A DNA stretch of 64,000 bases from Pedobacter sp. MC2016-05 (GTDB lineage: Bacteria; Bacteroidota; Bacteroidia; Sphingobacteriales; Sphingobacteriaceae): positions 1 to 64,000 of the forward strand of contig NZ_JAPIVT010000019.1 of the NCBI RefSeq assembly GCF_026239735.1, written 5' to 3'. This document shows, piece by piece, positions 22,987 through 32,341 of this stretch (positions within the stretch are counted from its first letter, which is position 1; each line of letters starts with the position of its first letter). The position numbers and the translations under genes are program-made. The notes under the pieces are model-generated. The model worked only from the letters and a program-made list of their open reading frames with translations, searched no databases and had not been told where the DNA came from.

Positions 22987-25272
22987 ATGATTAAAAAAGT
23001 TATCCTGCCTTGTTTGTTATTGTCGTCATTTATGGCCTCGGCACAGCAGAATTTAGTTCAATATGTTAAACCTATTATTGGTACCTCAAAAATGGGACAT
23101 ACGTATCCTGGAGCTACAGTTCCGTTTGGTGCGGTACAGTTAAGTCCGGAAACAGATACGCTATCTTACGAGGTAAATGGTAAATATAATGGCGACGTTT
23201 ATAAATATTGTGCAGGTTATAAATATGAAGATAAAACGATAACAGGCTTCAGTCATACACATTTTAGCGGTACAGGTCACTCAGATCTAGGTGATTTTTT
23301 AATTATGCCTACCCAAGGAAAGCTCCAGTTAAATCCGGGTACGGCCGACAATCCAAAAGGTGGATATCGCTCTGCATATTCTCATGCAAACGAAAAAGCT
23401 GAAGCGGGTTATTATAAAGTAAAGTTGGATGACGACAATATCACTGCTGAATTAACAGCGACAAATAGAGTCGGGATGCATCAGTACACCTTTCCGAAAT
23501 CAGATCAATCGCACATCATTCTCGATTTGATGGCTGGGATTTACAATTATGAGGATAAAACCGTATGGACTTATGTTCGCGTAGTTAACGATACTTTAGT
23601 TACAGGCTATCGCCAAACCAATGGTTGGGCAAGAACACGTACCGTTTATTTTGCTATGAGTTTTTCTAAACCTTTTAAAAGCTATGGCCGTAAGAGTTAC
23701 GATGCTAAACAGGCATATCGCGGTTTCTGGGGTAAGTTTAACCAGGATCAAAACTTCCCTGAAATTGCTGGTAAAAAGCTAAAAATGTATTTTGATTTTG
23801 ATACGCAGGAGGGAGAGAAGGTAAAAATTAAGTTTGCGCTATCTCCGGTAAGTCAGGAAAATGCCTTGCAAAATATGCGTGCTGAAATCTCAGGCTGGGA
23901 TTTTGATAAAGTTAAAACGCAGGCACAAACTACCTGGAATAAAGAATTGAACAAAATTCAAGTTAGTACTTCGAACGATAATAAGATTAATTTTTATACT
24001 GCACTATATCACTCATTTATTAATCCAACAACTTACACTGATGTAAATGGAGAATATAAAGGTTTGGATCAGGGCATTCATAAAGCAGAAGGTTTTACCA
24101 ATTATACTACTTTTTCGCTATGGGATACCTACCGGGCTTTGCATCCCTTCTTTAACATTATGCAACCAAGTAGAAGTAATGACATGGTAAAATCGATGAT
24201 AGCCCATTATGATCAGAGCAGTTTAAAAATGCTGCCGATTTGGTCGCATTATGCAAACGATAACTGGTGTATGAGTGGCTACCATAGTGTTTCTGTTTTG
24301 GCGGATGCCATAATTAAAGGTACCTACAACGGCGATGCAAACAAAGCTTTAGATGCTTGTGTAACAACGGCTAAACACCGCGATTATGAAGGGATTGGTT
24401 ACTATATGGATAAGGGTTATATTCCTGCAGAAAAAAGTGGCGTATCAGTTTCAAATACTTTAGAATATGCTTATGATGATTGGGCGATTGCACAATTGGC
24501 AAAAAAATTAAACCGAATGGACGTTTATAACGAATTTATTAAACGCTCTAATAACTGGAGAAATAACTACGATGCTGCCTCGGGTTTTATGCGTCCACGT
24601 TTAGCTGATGGAACTTTTAAAAATGCATTTGACCCGAAAGACACAGAAGGGCAAGGTTTTATTGAAGGAAACAGCTGGAATTACAGTTTCTTTGTGCCAC
24701 ATGATCCCACTTCTTTAGTGGAAGTGATGGGCGGAAAAAAGAAATTTGCAGCTCGTTTAGATTCTTTATTTAGCATGCATTTGCCTGATGAGTTTTTCGC
24801 TCATACTGAAGATATTACACGTGAAGGCATTATTGGCGGTTACGTTCATGGAAATGAGCCCGCACATCACGTGGCTTACCTGTACAACTGGACGGATGAG
24901 GTTTACAAAGGGCAGGCACAAATTCGCCACATTCTAAATATGCAATATAAACCTACTGCTGATGGCTTAGGTGGAAATGACGATTGCGGCCAAATGAGCG
25001 CCTGGTATATGTTCTCAGCTATGGGCTTTTATCCGGTTGCACCAGGTTCAGATGTTTATTCGTTAGGAAGCCCGCTGGTTAATAATGCTGTGATTAATTT
25101 AGAAAACGGAAAAACCTTTACTGTTGAAGCAATTAAGCAAAGCGATAAAAATGTATACGTTCAAAAAGTAATGTTGAATGATAAGGAAATTACAAACCAT
25201 CAAATAAAGCATACTGACATTACCAATGGTGGAAAGCTCACTTTTTATATGAGCGCTAAACCTAAGAAATAA
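22987..25272 (+). CDS. Glycoside hydrolase family 92 alpha-mannosidase
   Basis: 761 residues with a signal peptide (MIKKVILPCLLLSSFMASAQ). GH92 enzymes are calcium-dependent exo-acting alpha-mannosidases with an inverting mechanism, acting on yeast mannan or N-glycan mannose. Recognised signatures are VKPIIGTSKMGHTYPGATVPFG at the mature N-terminus, HTHFSGTGHSDLGD, GGYVHGNEPAHHVAYLYN and GNDDCGQMSAWYMFSAMGFY. The last is the family hallmark. Length is typical. Exported to the periplasm; no lipobox seen. Downstream are the GH76 and GH125 genes, separated from it by the DUF4255-sheath pair. A strong terminator follows. The linkage cut (1,2, 1,3 or 1,4) cannot be read here. Confidence 0.95.
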   Translation: MIKKVILPCLLLSSFMASAQQNLVQYVKPIIGTSKMGHTYPGATVPFGAVQLSPETDTLSYEVNGKYNGDVYKYCAGYKYEDKTITGFSHTHFSGTGHSDLGDFLIMPTQGKLQLNPGTADNPKGGYRSAYSHANEKAEAGYYKVKLDDDNITAELTATNRVGMHQYTFPKSDQSHIILDLMAGIYNYEDKTVWTYVRVVNDTLVTGYRQTNGWARTRTVYFAMSFSKPFKSYGRKSYDAKQAYRGFWGKFNQDQNFPEIAGKKLKMYFDFDTQEGEKVKIKFALSPVSQENALQNMRAEISGWDFDKVKTQAQTTWNKELNKIQVSTSNDNKINFYTALYHSFINPTTYTDVNGEYKGLDQGIHKAEGFTNYTTFSLWDTYRALHPFFNIMQPSRSNDMVKSMIAHYDQSSLKMLPIWSHYANDNWCMSGYHSVSVLADAIIKGTYNGDANKALDACVTTAKHRDYEGIGYYMDKGYIPAEKSGVSVSNTLEYAYDDWAIAQLAKKLNRMDVYNEFIKRSNNWRNNYDAASGFMRPRLADGTFKNAFDPKDTEGQGFIEGNSWNYSFFVPHDPTSLVEVMGGKKKFAARLDSLFSMHLPDEFFAHTEDITREGIIGGYVHGNEPAHHVAYLYNWTDEVYKGQAQIRHILNMQYKPTADGLGGNDDCGQMSAWYMFSAMGFYPVAPGSDVYSLGSPLVNNAVINLENGKTFTVEAIKQSDKNVYVQKVMLNDKEITNHQIKHTDITNGGKLTFYMSAKPKK

Positions 25273-25299
25273 GATTCAAAATCATCTTTATTGATGTTT

Positions 25300-25329
25300 A
25301 AACCGCTGGCTAAGGCCAGCGGTTTTTTT
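25300..25329 (+). terminator. Intrinsic terminator of the GH92 gene
   Basis: Perfect 11-bp stem (aaaccgctggc / gccagcggttt) with loop taag, then seven T residues. Confidence 0.93.
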
Positions 25330-25616
25330 GTGGGGCAAGCGCCCGAACGATCAATTGGCTGCGTAAAAATATTTTGCGATAATCTATCACTAACAGATTT
25401 AGAGAAACTCTTCTAATTTTAAGATAACCAATAACATTCGATCAAAAAAAATGAAACGCCCAATGAAGCTACCCATTTTTAATTGATGGAATTCTCTAGG
25501 TAAACAAAGATTTTGATTGATAATTTTCAAATAATTGTAGATAAATTTCACTATTTTCACAGGTAAGTTTATGGTAATCATTTAATTACAAGTATAATCT
25601 TACATGAAATTTGCCT
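25330..25616. other. Leader of the DUF4255 gene
   Basis: AT-rich gap after the GH92 terminator. No gene or clear promoter box seen; it must hold the promoter for the DUF4255-sheath pair. Confidence 0.45.
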
Positions 25617-26156
25617 ATGATCAACACTGCTCTAGATTTCATTTCGAAAGAAATTAATGGCTATTTCAACCATCTTATCGGAACAACAAACGAAGATTAT
25701 ATTGTTGTTTCGAATCTCGTTTACGATGGTAAATTAGCTATTCCTCATCAAAGCCTGGGCTTAACCTTAATTAACATTGAAGAAGATCTTATTGCCAAAA
25801 ATCAGTTTGTAACTGTAAGAAACATGCCGGGTGAGAGTGAATCCAGAAATCCTGGTATGGGTCTTAGCTTATACATCCTAATCTCCGCAAACTTTCATTA
25901 CGAAGCAACTATAACGCCCCGAACGGATTATCTGGAAGGTTTGGAAAGGTTATCGCAGGTAATTTCTTTTTTCCAGAATAAAAATGTTTTTACACCGTCC
26001 AATTCGCCTCAATCATCTATCATCGATTCTAACACTGAACAATTAAGTATAGCGCTTGTGAATCTTAATTTCGAACAAATAAACCATTTATGGAGCGCTA
26101 TCGGACACAGTTATCTTCCGTCGGTGATGTACAAACTCCGTATGTCAAGCGTTTGA
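25617..26156 (+). CDS. DUF4255 (Pvc16-like) protein of contractile injection type
   Basis: 179 residues from the ATG at 25617; a TTG six bases earlier is in frame but the family starts with MI(x)xAL, as here (MINTALDFISKEIN). The ending HLWSAIGHSYLPSVMYKLRM is the diagnostic DUF4255 tail (HLWxxLGxxYLPSVxYKxRM). In complete extracellular contractile injection systems, such as Photorhabdus virulence cassettes, the Pvc16 homologue is thought to cap the tail. Here the only companion is the sheath gene 124 bases downstream; tube, baseplate, spike, ATPase and toxin genes are missing. Cytoplasmic, no signal peptide. The protein looks full length. Role in this isolated setting unknown. Confidence 0.85.
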   Translation: MINTALDFISKEINGYFNHLIGTTNEDYIVVSNLVYDGKLAIPHQSLGLTLINIEEDLIAKNQFVTVRNMPGESESRNPGMGLSLYILISANFHYEATITPRTDYLEGLERLSQVISFFQNKNVFTPSNSPQSSIIDSNTEQLSIALVNLNFEQINHLWSAIGHSYLPSVMYKLRMSSV

Positions 26157-26280
26157 GAGCACGTACAGCAGGTTACGCATGGAAGAGTTGCATTTATTTC
26201 CATTAACAAATTTGAATACCTGGAAATCAACACTTTTAAAAGAAATGCAACATAAGCTTGAAAAATCAATCACTTAAAAA

Positions 26281-28065
26281 ATGGCTTTAAAATACAAAAA
26301 TCCGGGAGTTTATGTTGAGGAGATTTCAATTTTTCCACCCTCCATTGCCCAGTTAGAAACTGCTATACCGGGTTTTATTGGTTATACCGCTAAGCGGGAA
26401 AAAAACGGAATTGCTTTCGATGTAAACGTACCTCAACGCATTACTTCGCTTTTAGAATTTGAGCAATATTTTGGGCTAGCGTATCCTGAGCTTTTGGAAG
26501 TTACTATAGAAAATCCGGATAAGGGTTCTACTATGCCGAAGATTGCAGTAAATCCAACAACTACAGTTTCGGGCTATCTACTTTATTATCATGTAAAAAT
26601 GTTTTATGATAATGGTGGCGGTCCATGTTTCGTTGTTTCTGTAGGTGATTTTGCCGAAACACCAGTCATAGTTAAAAGCGATTTAAAAAATGGATTAGAC
26701 GCGTGTGAAAAAGAGGATGCGATTACTTTACTCGCTATTCCAGAAATTACAGCGCTATCATCGGCATCGGAAATACTAGAACTGAACGATGCCATGCTTG
26801 CCCAGTGCGCAAAGTTGAAAGATCGATTTTCCATACTGGATGTACCACAATCTGGCTCGGCTACGCCTATTCGCGATGCCGATACATTTCGCAGTGATTT
26901 TGTTAGCGCTGCTCATTTAAAGTATGGAGCAGCTTATTATCCGAAAATTCAAACAAAAGCTATCTATAATCATACCGCTGATGATTTTATTAAGATTGCA
27001 GCTGATAATAGGGGTATAGGGACAAACAATGGTATTTACAAGAAGGTTGGCGATACTAAACAGTCAATTACCAAAATAATTGATACATCTAATCCCGTTA
27101 CTGCATTGAAGGCCTCTGGAACTATAACTTTCGAATCTAATGATCTTGAAAATCATTCTATTTCCATAGCAGGGATCAGTTTCAAGTTTGGAGGAAGTGA
27201 TGGTATCCCTTTAGGAAGCGGGGAGGTATCTGCCGAATCACTTAGGGCAGCTATTGCTGCTAACCCCGATCTTTCTGCTCTGGTAGTTGCAACTGTAGAT
27301 GGCACTATTGCTACCTTAACTGCGGTTACCGCCGGAAATGAAGGCAATAACATCACTATGGTTTATGACCCTAAAAGAAAAACACCCGCTGTTACTTTGA
27401 GTGGCCCAGCTTTAACTGGCGGTTTTGATAGCATTGATTTTACCTTATTTCACGAAATTAAGGCTGCATTAAATGCATATACCGTTCCACTCTATCCATC
27501 AGGAATGGTAGCTGGAGTAATGGCTAGGGTAGATAACAATAGAGGCGTTTGGAAAGCTCCGGCAAATGAGAGCATCATAACAGTTGATAAACCACTAGTT
27601 ACAATTAGTAATGAGGAACAAGATTACCTCAATGTCGATCCGACCGGAGGAAAAAGTATAAATGCCATTAGAAAATTTGATAGTAAAGGCACTTTGGTTT
27701 GGGGCGCCAGAACGTTGGCGGGAAATGACAATGAATGGCGATACGTTCCTATTCGGAGATTATTTATCATGGTGGAGGAATCTATCAAAAAAGCAACCGA
27801 GTTTGTTGTATTCGAACCAAATGATGCCAATACCTGGATTCGGGTAAAAGCCATGTGCGAGAACTTTTTAAATCAATTATGGCGCCAGGGTGCACTTGCA
27901 GGGGCGAAACCAGAACATGCCTATTTTGTAAATGTAGGTTTGGGCGTAACCATGACATCCCTAGATATTTTAGAAGGAAGATTAATTATTGAAATCGGTT
28001 TGGCTGCGGTTCGGCCGGCCGAGTTTATTATATTGAAATTCTCTCTTTTATTAGTAAAATCCTAA
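26281..28065 (+). CDS. Contractile tail sheath protein with inserted domain
   Basis: 594 residues. The N-terminus ALKYKNPGVYVEEISIFPPSIAQLETAIPGFIGYT and the C-terminus (YVPIRRLFIMVEESI, LWRQGALAGAKPEHAYFV, GLAAVRPAEFIILKF) are standard for sheath proteins of phage tails and contractile injection systems. Between about residues 275 and 380 lies an extra domain (SGTITFES..., SAESLRAAIAANPDLSALV, VDGTIATLTAVTAGNEGN). It resembles beta-rich repeat domains of phage tail proteins and probably projects from the sheath surface. Length is within the range for sheaths with one insertion. It follows the DUF4255 gene by 124 bases, so the two are likely co-transcribed. No tail tube gene follows, so a working tail cannot be built from this locus alone. 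Confidence 0.92.
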   Translation: MALKYKNPGVYVEEISIFPPSIAQLETAIPGFIGYTAKREKNGIAFDVNVPQRITSLLEFEQYFGLAYPELLEVTIENPDKGSTMPKIAVNPTTTVSGYLLYYHVKMFYDNGGGPCFVVSVGDFAETPVIVKSDLKNGLDACEKEDAITLLAIPEITALSSASEILELNDAMLAQCAKLKDRFSILDVPQSGSATPIRDADTFRSDFVSAAHLKYGAAYYPKIQTKAIYNHTADDFIKIAADNRGIGTNNGIYKKVGDTKQSITKIIDTSNPVTALKASGTITFESNDLENHSISIAGISFKFGGSDGIPLGSGEVSAESLRAAIAANPDLSALVVATVDGTIATLTAVTAGNEGNNITMVYDPKRKTPAVTLSGPALTGGFDSIDFTLFHEIKAALNAYTVPLYPSGMVAGVMARVDNNRGVWKAPANESIITVDKPLVTISNEEQDYLNVDPTGGKSINAIRKFDSKGTLVWGARTLAGNDNEWRYVPIRRLFIMVEESIKKATEFVVFEPNDANTWIRVKAMCENFLNQLWRQGALAGAKPEHAYFVNVGLGVTMTSLDILEGRLIIEIGLAAVRPAEFIILKFSLLLVKS

Positions 28066-28482
28066 AACAATGAACCCGAATACAAAACGCTGTGATGAAC
28101 ATGGAGAATCAGTGAAACACCTGACATAACCTTTCTCAAATTAGATCAAGCCGTAATTTTCAGCATGTGTTTAGGGCTAACTTTACAAATTCTCGAATTC
28201 TGTCCATTTTTTTTTGTACCAATCCAAATTTCACTCGGCTTAATAGAATTATCCCATCAAAGCAAAAAATAATTTCATACAAAGTCAAATTTATCCTCAT
28301 CAAGAAAATCGATTTAGGAATAGCTTAACTGGCTTTTTTATTTTGATGTTAATGAAATTATACTAATATTTGTTTTTAGTGCTAACCGAATATTTTTATA
28401 GCTTATTATTAAACGATGGAATTAATTATTAAGTGAAAATTACTTAACACTGAAAAAATAGCCCGCATAAAAACCGCCATTA
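28066..28482. other. Intergenic stretch after the sheath gene
   Basis: 417 bases without a convincing gene. A 19-codon frame at 28070-28129 starts four bases after the sheath stop, where a tail tube gene would begin in complete systems, then stops. AT-rich leader of the GH76 gene follows. No clear terminator seen. Confidence 0.45.
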
Positions 28483-29559
28483 ATGAGATACATCTTTAGA
28501 CTATTCTTTTTAACATTCACTGCACTTTTTTATGTTGCCTCAAGTTATTCGCAACATAAAACAGAAAAGTATTTGAAGAGGGTAGATATTATCGAAAATA
28601 ATATCAACAGATATTTTTTAGTAAGAGATAAAGGCTTGTATTTGGAAAACATTGGGAATCACGATAAACCGTATTCCTACTTGTGGCCTTTATGTGCTTT
28701 AATCCAGGCGGCAAATGAAAGTGAGGCCATTGGACGAAAGCAAGCCATGAAGCCTGTAATTTCTGCGATAGACCAATATTATACCACAGCATCTCCCTCG
28801 CCATCCTATCAATCGTATATCAACAAAAGTTCACGCTTTTACGATGACAACCAATGGATTGCAATCGCATATCTGGACGCATACAATCGGACAAAAGATT
28901 CGATTTATTTAACAAAAGCCAAAGAGATTTACCAATGGCTATTAACCGGCTACGATGAAAAAATTGGTGGAGGATTATACTGGAAAGAGGATGAAAAAAC
29001 ATCTAAAAATACCTGTTCAAACGGACCGAATGTTCTGGTTTCACTACAATTATACAGAGCCACTAAACAAAAGAAGTACCTGGATACCGCAATGCTTGTT
29101 TATAATTGGACGAATAAAATGCTTCGATCTCCAGAAGGCATATTTTATGATGCCATCAGCATAAAAAATTCAAAAATAGACTCGGCAACATACACATACA
29201 ACACTGGTACAATGTTGCAAGCCAATGTAATCCTTTATCAAATTACAAAAGATAAAAAGTATTTAAATGAGGCGAAGTTTATTGCCGGTAATGCCCAAAA
29301 ATATTTTTACAGCAATAGTAAACTTGGCGATCATTATTGGTTCAATGTTGTTTTAATGCGTGGTTATCTCGATTTGTTCGAGGTTGAAAAAGATCCTCGT
29401 AGACTATCATTTCTAATTAATGAAGGCGAGCGAATTTGGGCGGAAGAACGAGATGACAACGATCTCTTAGGAAAACAAAAAAACAAATCGCTAATTATGC
29501 AAGCGGCAATGCTGGAATATTATGCCCGGTTGGCGCAACTTAAATTAACCAAATTATAA
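28483..29559 (+). CDS. Glycoside hydrolase family 76, endo-alpha-1,6-mannanase
   Basis: Secreted enzyme of 358 residues that cuts the alpha-1,6-mannose backbone of fungal mannan. Signal peptide MRYIFRLFFLTFTALFYVASSYSQ (cleavage near residue 24). The catalytic aspartate pair is Asp121-Asp122 in RFYDDNQWIAIAYLDAY, the GH76 hallmark. GGGLYWKED and TYTYNTGTMLQANVILY, both family typical, also occur; the alpha/alpha barrel is complete. Twelve bases separate its stop from the GH125 gene, so they form an operon and together would cleave and trim alpha-1,6-mannan. Bacteroides yeast-mannan loci use the same two families. Confidence 0.93.
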   Translation: MRYIFRLFFLTFTALFYVASSYSQHKTEKYLKRVDIIENNINRYFLVRDKGLYLENIGNHDKPYSYLWPLCALIQAANESEAIGRKQAMKPVISAIDQYYTTASPSPSYQSYINKSSRFYDDNQWIAIAYLDAYNRTKDSIYLTKAKEIYQWLLTGYDEKIGGGLYWKEDEKTSKNTCSNGPNVLVSLQLYRATKQKKYLDTAMLVYNWTNKMLRSPEGIFYDAISIKNSKIDSATYTYNTGTMLQANVILYQITKDKKYLNEAKFIAGNAQKYFYSNSKLGDHYWFNVVLMRGYLDLFEVEKDPRRLSFLINEGERIWAEERDDNDLLGKQKNKSLIMQAAMLEYYARLAQLKLTKL

Positions 29560-29571
29560 TAAACATCCATA

Positions 29572-30996
29572 ATGAAAAGACGAACATTTATACAAAACAC
29601 CAGTTTATTAGGCGCTGGGGTTTTGGCATCAAAATTTTCTCTGGCGGCAGATCTTGTACCCGAGTTTCCAGTAGTAAGGGTTGCGGCTGGGAAGAGACAT
29701 TTTCAAAGCAAAGCAGTAGATTCTGCTATCAAAACATTCCAATCGAATGTTAAAAATCCAGAGTTAGCCTGGCTCTTCGAGAATTGTTTTCCAAATACTT
29801 TGGACACTACTGTTTATTACGAGGAAAAAAAAGGCAGACCCGATACTTATGTAATCACTGGTGATATCGATGCGATGTGGCTTCGCGATAGCTCTGCGCA
29901 AGTTTGGCCCTATCTTCAATTTATTAATGAAGATGAGCCACTAAAAAAACTTATAGCTGGGGTAATTATCCACCAAACTCAATGTGTGTTAAAAGATCCA
30001 TATGCCAATGCTTTTTATGGCGATCCAAATAAGGTAGGTGAGTGGAAAACTGATAAAACTGCCATGCAGGCTGGTGTGCATGAGCGTAAATGGGAGATCG
30101 ATTCTTTATGTTATCCGATTCGTTTAGCTTATCATTATTGGAAAAAAACTGGTGATAAAACTCCATTCGATGCCGATTGGAAAAAAGGCATTGAAGCCAC
30201 CTTGAAAACTTTCAAAGAGCAGCAACGCAAAGCGGATAAAGGACCATATCACTTTCAACGTGAAACCACTCAACCGACAGATTCATTGCCAATGGCAGGT
30301 TATGGTTTTCCGGTAAATCCTGTTGGCTTAATTTGTTCGGCTTTCCGTCCGAGTGATGATGCAACTATTTTCCCGTTTTTGGTTCCATCCAACTTTTTTG
30401 CGGTATCAAGTTTAAAACAAGCTGCAGAAATGATCAAGGCATTACAACCTGATAAAACATTAGAAAGCAGTCTGTTAAATCTTTCAAGTGAAGTGAGTGC
30501 TGCGCTCCAAAAACACGCCATTATCAATCATCCAAAATATGGCAAAATTTATGCCTTCGAGGTTGATGGTTTCGGGAGTGCCTATTTAATGGATGATTCT
30601 AACGTGCCAAGCTTACTTAGTTTACCCTATTTAGGCGCCATGAGTGTTGATGATCCTATCTACAAGAACACCCGAAAATTTGCACTCTCAAAAGATAATC
30701 CATACTTTTTTAAAGGCACCGCTGCGGAAGGTATTGGCGGTCCTCACGCTGGTCAAGATATGATTTGGCCAATGAGTATCACCATGAGGGCTTTAACCTC
30801 AAAAGACGATAAAGAAATTAAATATTGTATCGATACGCTTCGTAAAACTCATGCAGGAAAAGGTTTTATGCATGAATCGTTTAACAAAGATAATCCGGCA
30901 AACTTTACCCGTGCCTGGTTTGCTTGGTCAAACACGCTATTCGGCGAGTTATTATGGAGAACTTACCATGAACGACCGAACTTATTAAAAGCATAA
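29572..30996 (+). CDS. Glycoside hydrolase family 125, exo-alpha-1,6-mannosidase
   Basis: 474 residues. The N-terminus MKRRTFIQNTSLLGAGVLAS is a twin-arginine type signal, so export by Tat is likely. GH125 enzymes release mannose from non-reducing alpha-1,6-mannosides with inversion. Signatures include GDIDAMWLRDSSAQVWPY, LAYHYWKKTGD, FEVDGFGSAYLMDDSNVPS and GPHAGQDMIWPMSI, which hold the catalytic acids. It lies 12 bases after GH76. A terminator follows at 30999-31035, closing the mannan operon. Confidence 0.95.
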   Translation: MKRRTFIQNTSLLGAGVLASKFSLAADLVPEFPVVRVAAGKRHFQSKAVDSAIKTFQSNVKNPELAWLFENCFPNTLDTTVYYEEKKGRPDTYVITGDIDAMWLRDSSAQVWPYLQFINEDEPLKKLIAGVIIHQTQCVLKDPYANAFYGDPNKVGEWKTDKTAMQAGVHERKWEIDSLCYPIRLAYHYWKKTGDKTPFDADWKKGIEATLKTFKEQQRKADKGPYHFQRETTQPTDSLPMAGYGFPVNPVGLICSAFRPSDDATIFPFLVPSNFFAVSSLKQAAEMIKALQPDKTLESSLLNLSSEVSAALQKHAIINHPKYGKIYAFEVDGFGSAYLMDDSNVPSLLSLPYLGAMSVDDPIYKNTRKFALSKDNPYFFKGTAAEGIGGPHAGQDMIWPMSITMRALTSKDDKEIKYCIDTLRKTHAGKGFMHESFNKDNPANFTRAWFAWSNTLFGELLWRTYHERPNLLKA

Positions 30997-30998
30997 AT

Positions 30999-31038
30999 AT
31001 TTGGCTGCCTGATTGTTTTAATTCGGCAGCCAAATTTT
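30999..31038 (+). terminator. Intrinsic terminator of the mannan operon
   Basis: 11-bp stem (atttggctgcc / ggcagccaaat) with a 15-base loop, followed by a short T-run, just after the GH125 stop. Confidence 0.8.
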
Positions 31039-31153
31039 ATTTGGGTTTTCAGAGCTGATCGGGTATCTTGTGTAAAACGAATGTTATAAAAGTAAGCGGC
31101 TTTTCTTCCCGAATTTATTTTTGTAAATTGTGCAACATTATCCCCATTAACAC

Positions 31154-32341
31154 TTGCAAACAAATAACAATAACATTCTTGCTGATATAGAATCAATTGG
31201 CAAAATTCCTGCAGTAGCAAACATATTAGAAATAGTTTGCAATGCTACAGGCATGGGTTTTTCTGCAGTTGCGAGAGTAACCTCAGACAAATGGGTGGTT
31301 TGTGACGTTAATGACAAAATAAATTTTGGTTTGGTTCCTGGCGGGGAATTAGATTTAAAAACCACAATTTGTAATGAAATCAGGCAACATCATGATCCGG
31401 TGATTATCGATCATGTTTCCGAAGATGAGCAGTTTGCTAACCATCATACGCCAAAAATGTACGGCTTTCAAAGTTATATCTCTGTTCCAATCGTAAGAAA
31501 AGATGGTGATTTCTTCGGTACACTTTGCGCCATCGATCCTAGACCAGCAAAACTTAACAACCCTACTATAATAGGGATGTTCAAGATGTTTGCTGATTTG
31601 ATTGCCTTTCATTTAGATACGATGGATCAATTGGCGGCATCAGAAGAGCTTCTAAAAATTGAGAAGGAAACCGCTGAAGTTAGAGAACAGTTTATTGCCA
31701 TTTTAGGTCACGATCTACGCAATCCATTAAATGCAATTTCTAATAGTGCGCAATTGTTGGCCCGTATCAATCACGAAGACCGAACGCAAAAGTTGGTTAA
31801 CATTATTAAAGATTCTTCATTCCGGATGAATGGTTTGATCGAAAACATGCTCGATTTTGCAAGCGGCAGACTAGGAGGCGGGATTAATATTTCTCTAACT
31901 CCTGATGAAGATTTAGAAAAGATTTTGTACCAGGTTATCGAAGAGATTCACGCCATATCTCCTGATAAGAAAATGAAACTGAACTTTGATATTGCACATC
32001 CCATTCATGCCGATGGAAAGCGGATTGCGCAACTGTTTTCTAATTTGTTAGGCAATGCCCTGGCTTATAGTTCAGCAGATTCTACTATCGATATCTCGGC
32101 GGTAACCAATGAAAATCAGTTCACACTTTGCGTAGCTAATCCTGGTAAAAAAATACCTGAAGCTGCAATGCAAAGGTTATTTCAACCCTTTTCGAGGGGA
32201 GAAGTAGAGCCAAACCAAAAAGGACTTGGTTTAGGTTTGTACATTTCTTCTGAAATTGCGAAAGCACACGGTGGATCACTTGAGGTTACCTCTAACGAAG
32301 ATAATACTTGTTTTACGCTTATTCTACCGACTCTAAAATGA
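31154..32341 (+). CDS. GAF-domain sensor histidine kinase
   Basis: 395 residues, soluble. A GAF domain (about 15-160) is followed by a coiled linker, HisKA with phospho-acceptor His186 in GHDLRNPLNAI, and HATPase with LGNALAYS, ANPGKKIPE and GLGLGLYIS. The start is TTG at 31154: a stop lies six bases earlier in frame and no ATG occurs until deep in the GAF domain. Its stop overlaps the ATG of a 63-residue gene by four bases (ATGA), so translation is coupled. No response regulator gene is in the window. Ligand of the GAF domain unknown; by kin it could sense small molecules or light. Confidence 0.9.
   Translation: MQTNNNNILADIESIGKIPAVANILEIVCNATGMGFSAVARVTSDKWVVCDVNDKINFGLVPGGELDLKTTICNEIRQHHDPVIIDHVSEDEQFANHHTPKMYGFQSYISVPIVRKDGDFFGTLCAIDPRPAKLNNPTIIGMFKMFADLIAFHLDTMDQLAASEELLKIEKETAEVREQFIAILGHDLRNPLNAISNSAQLLARINHEDRTQKLVNIIKDSSFRMNGLIENMLDFASGRLGGGINISLTPDEDLEKILYQVIEEIHAISPDKKMKLNFDIAHPIHADGKRIAQLFSNLLGNALAYSSADSTIDISAVTNENQFTLCVANPGKKIPEAAMQRLFQPFSRGEVEPNQKGLGLGLYISSEIAKAHGGSLEVTSNEDNTCFTLILPTLK

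Noticed and set aside
25617..28065. Prophage
   Set aside because: Only a sheath and a DUF4255 gene are present; no capsid, terminase, integrase or lysis genes, and DUF4255 points to injection systems, not phage.
22987..30996. Classical polysaccharide utilisation locus
   Set aside because: No SusC/SusD pair or regulator in the window, so I describe only the enzymes.
32308..32337. Upstream start for the 63-residue gene
   Set aside because: It would lie well inside the kinase coding region; the ATGA overlap start at 32338 is the more natural one.
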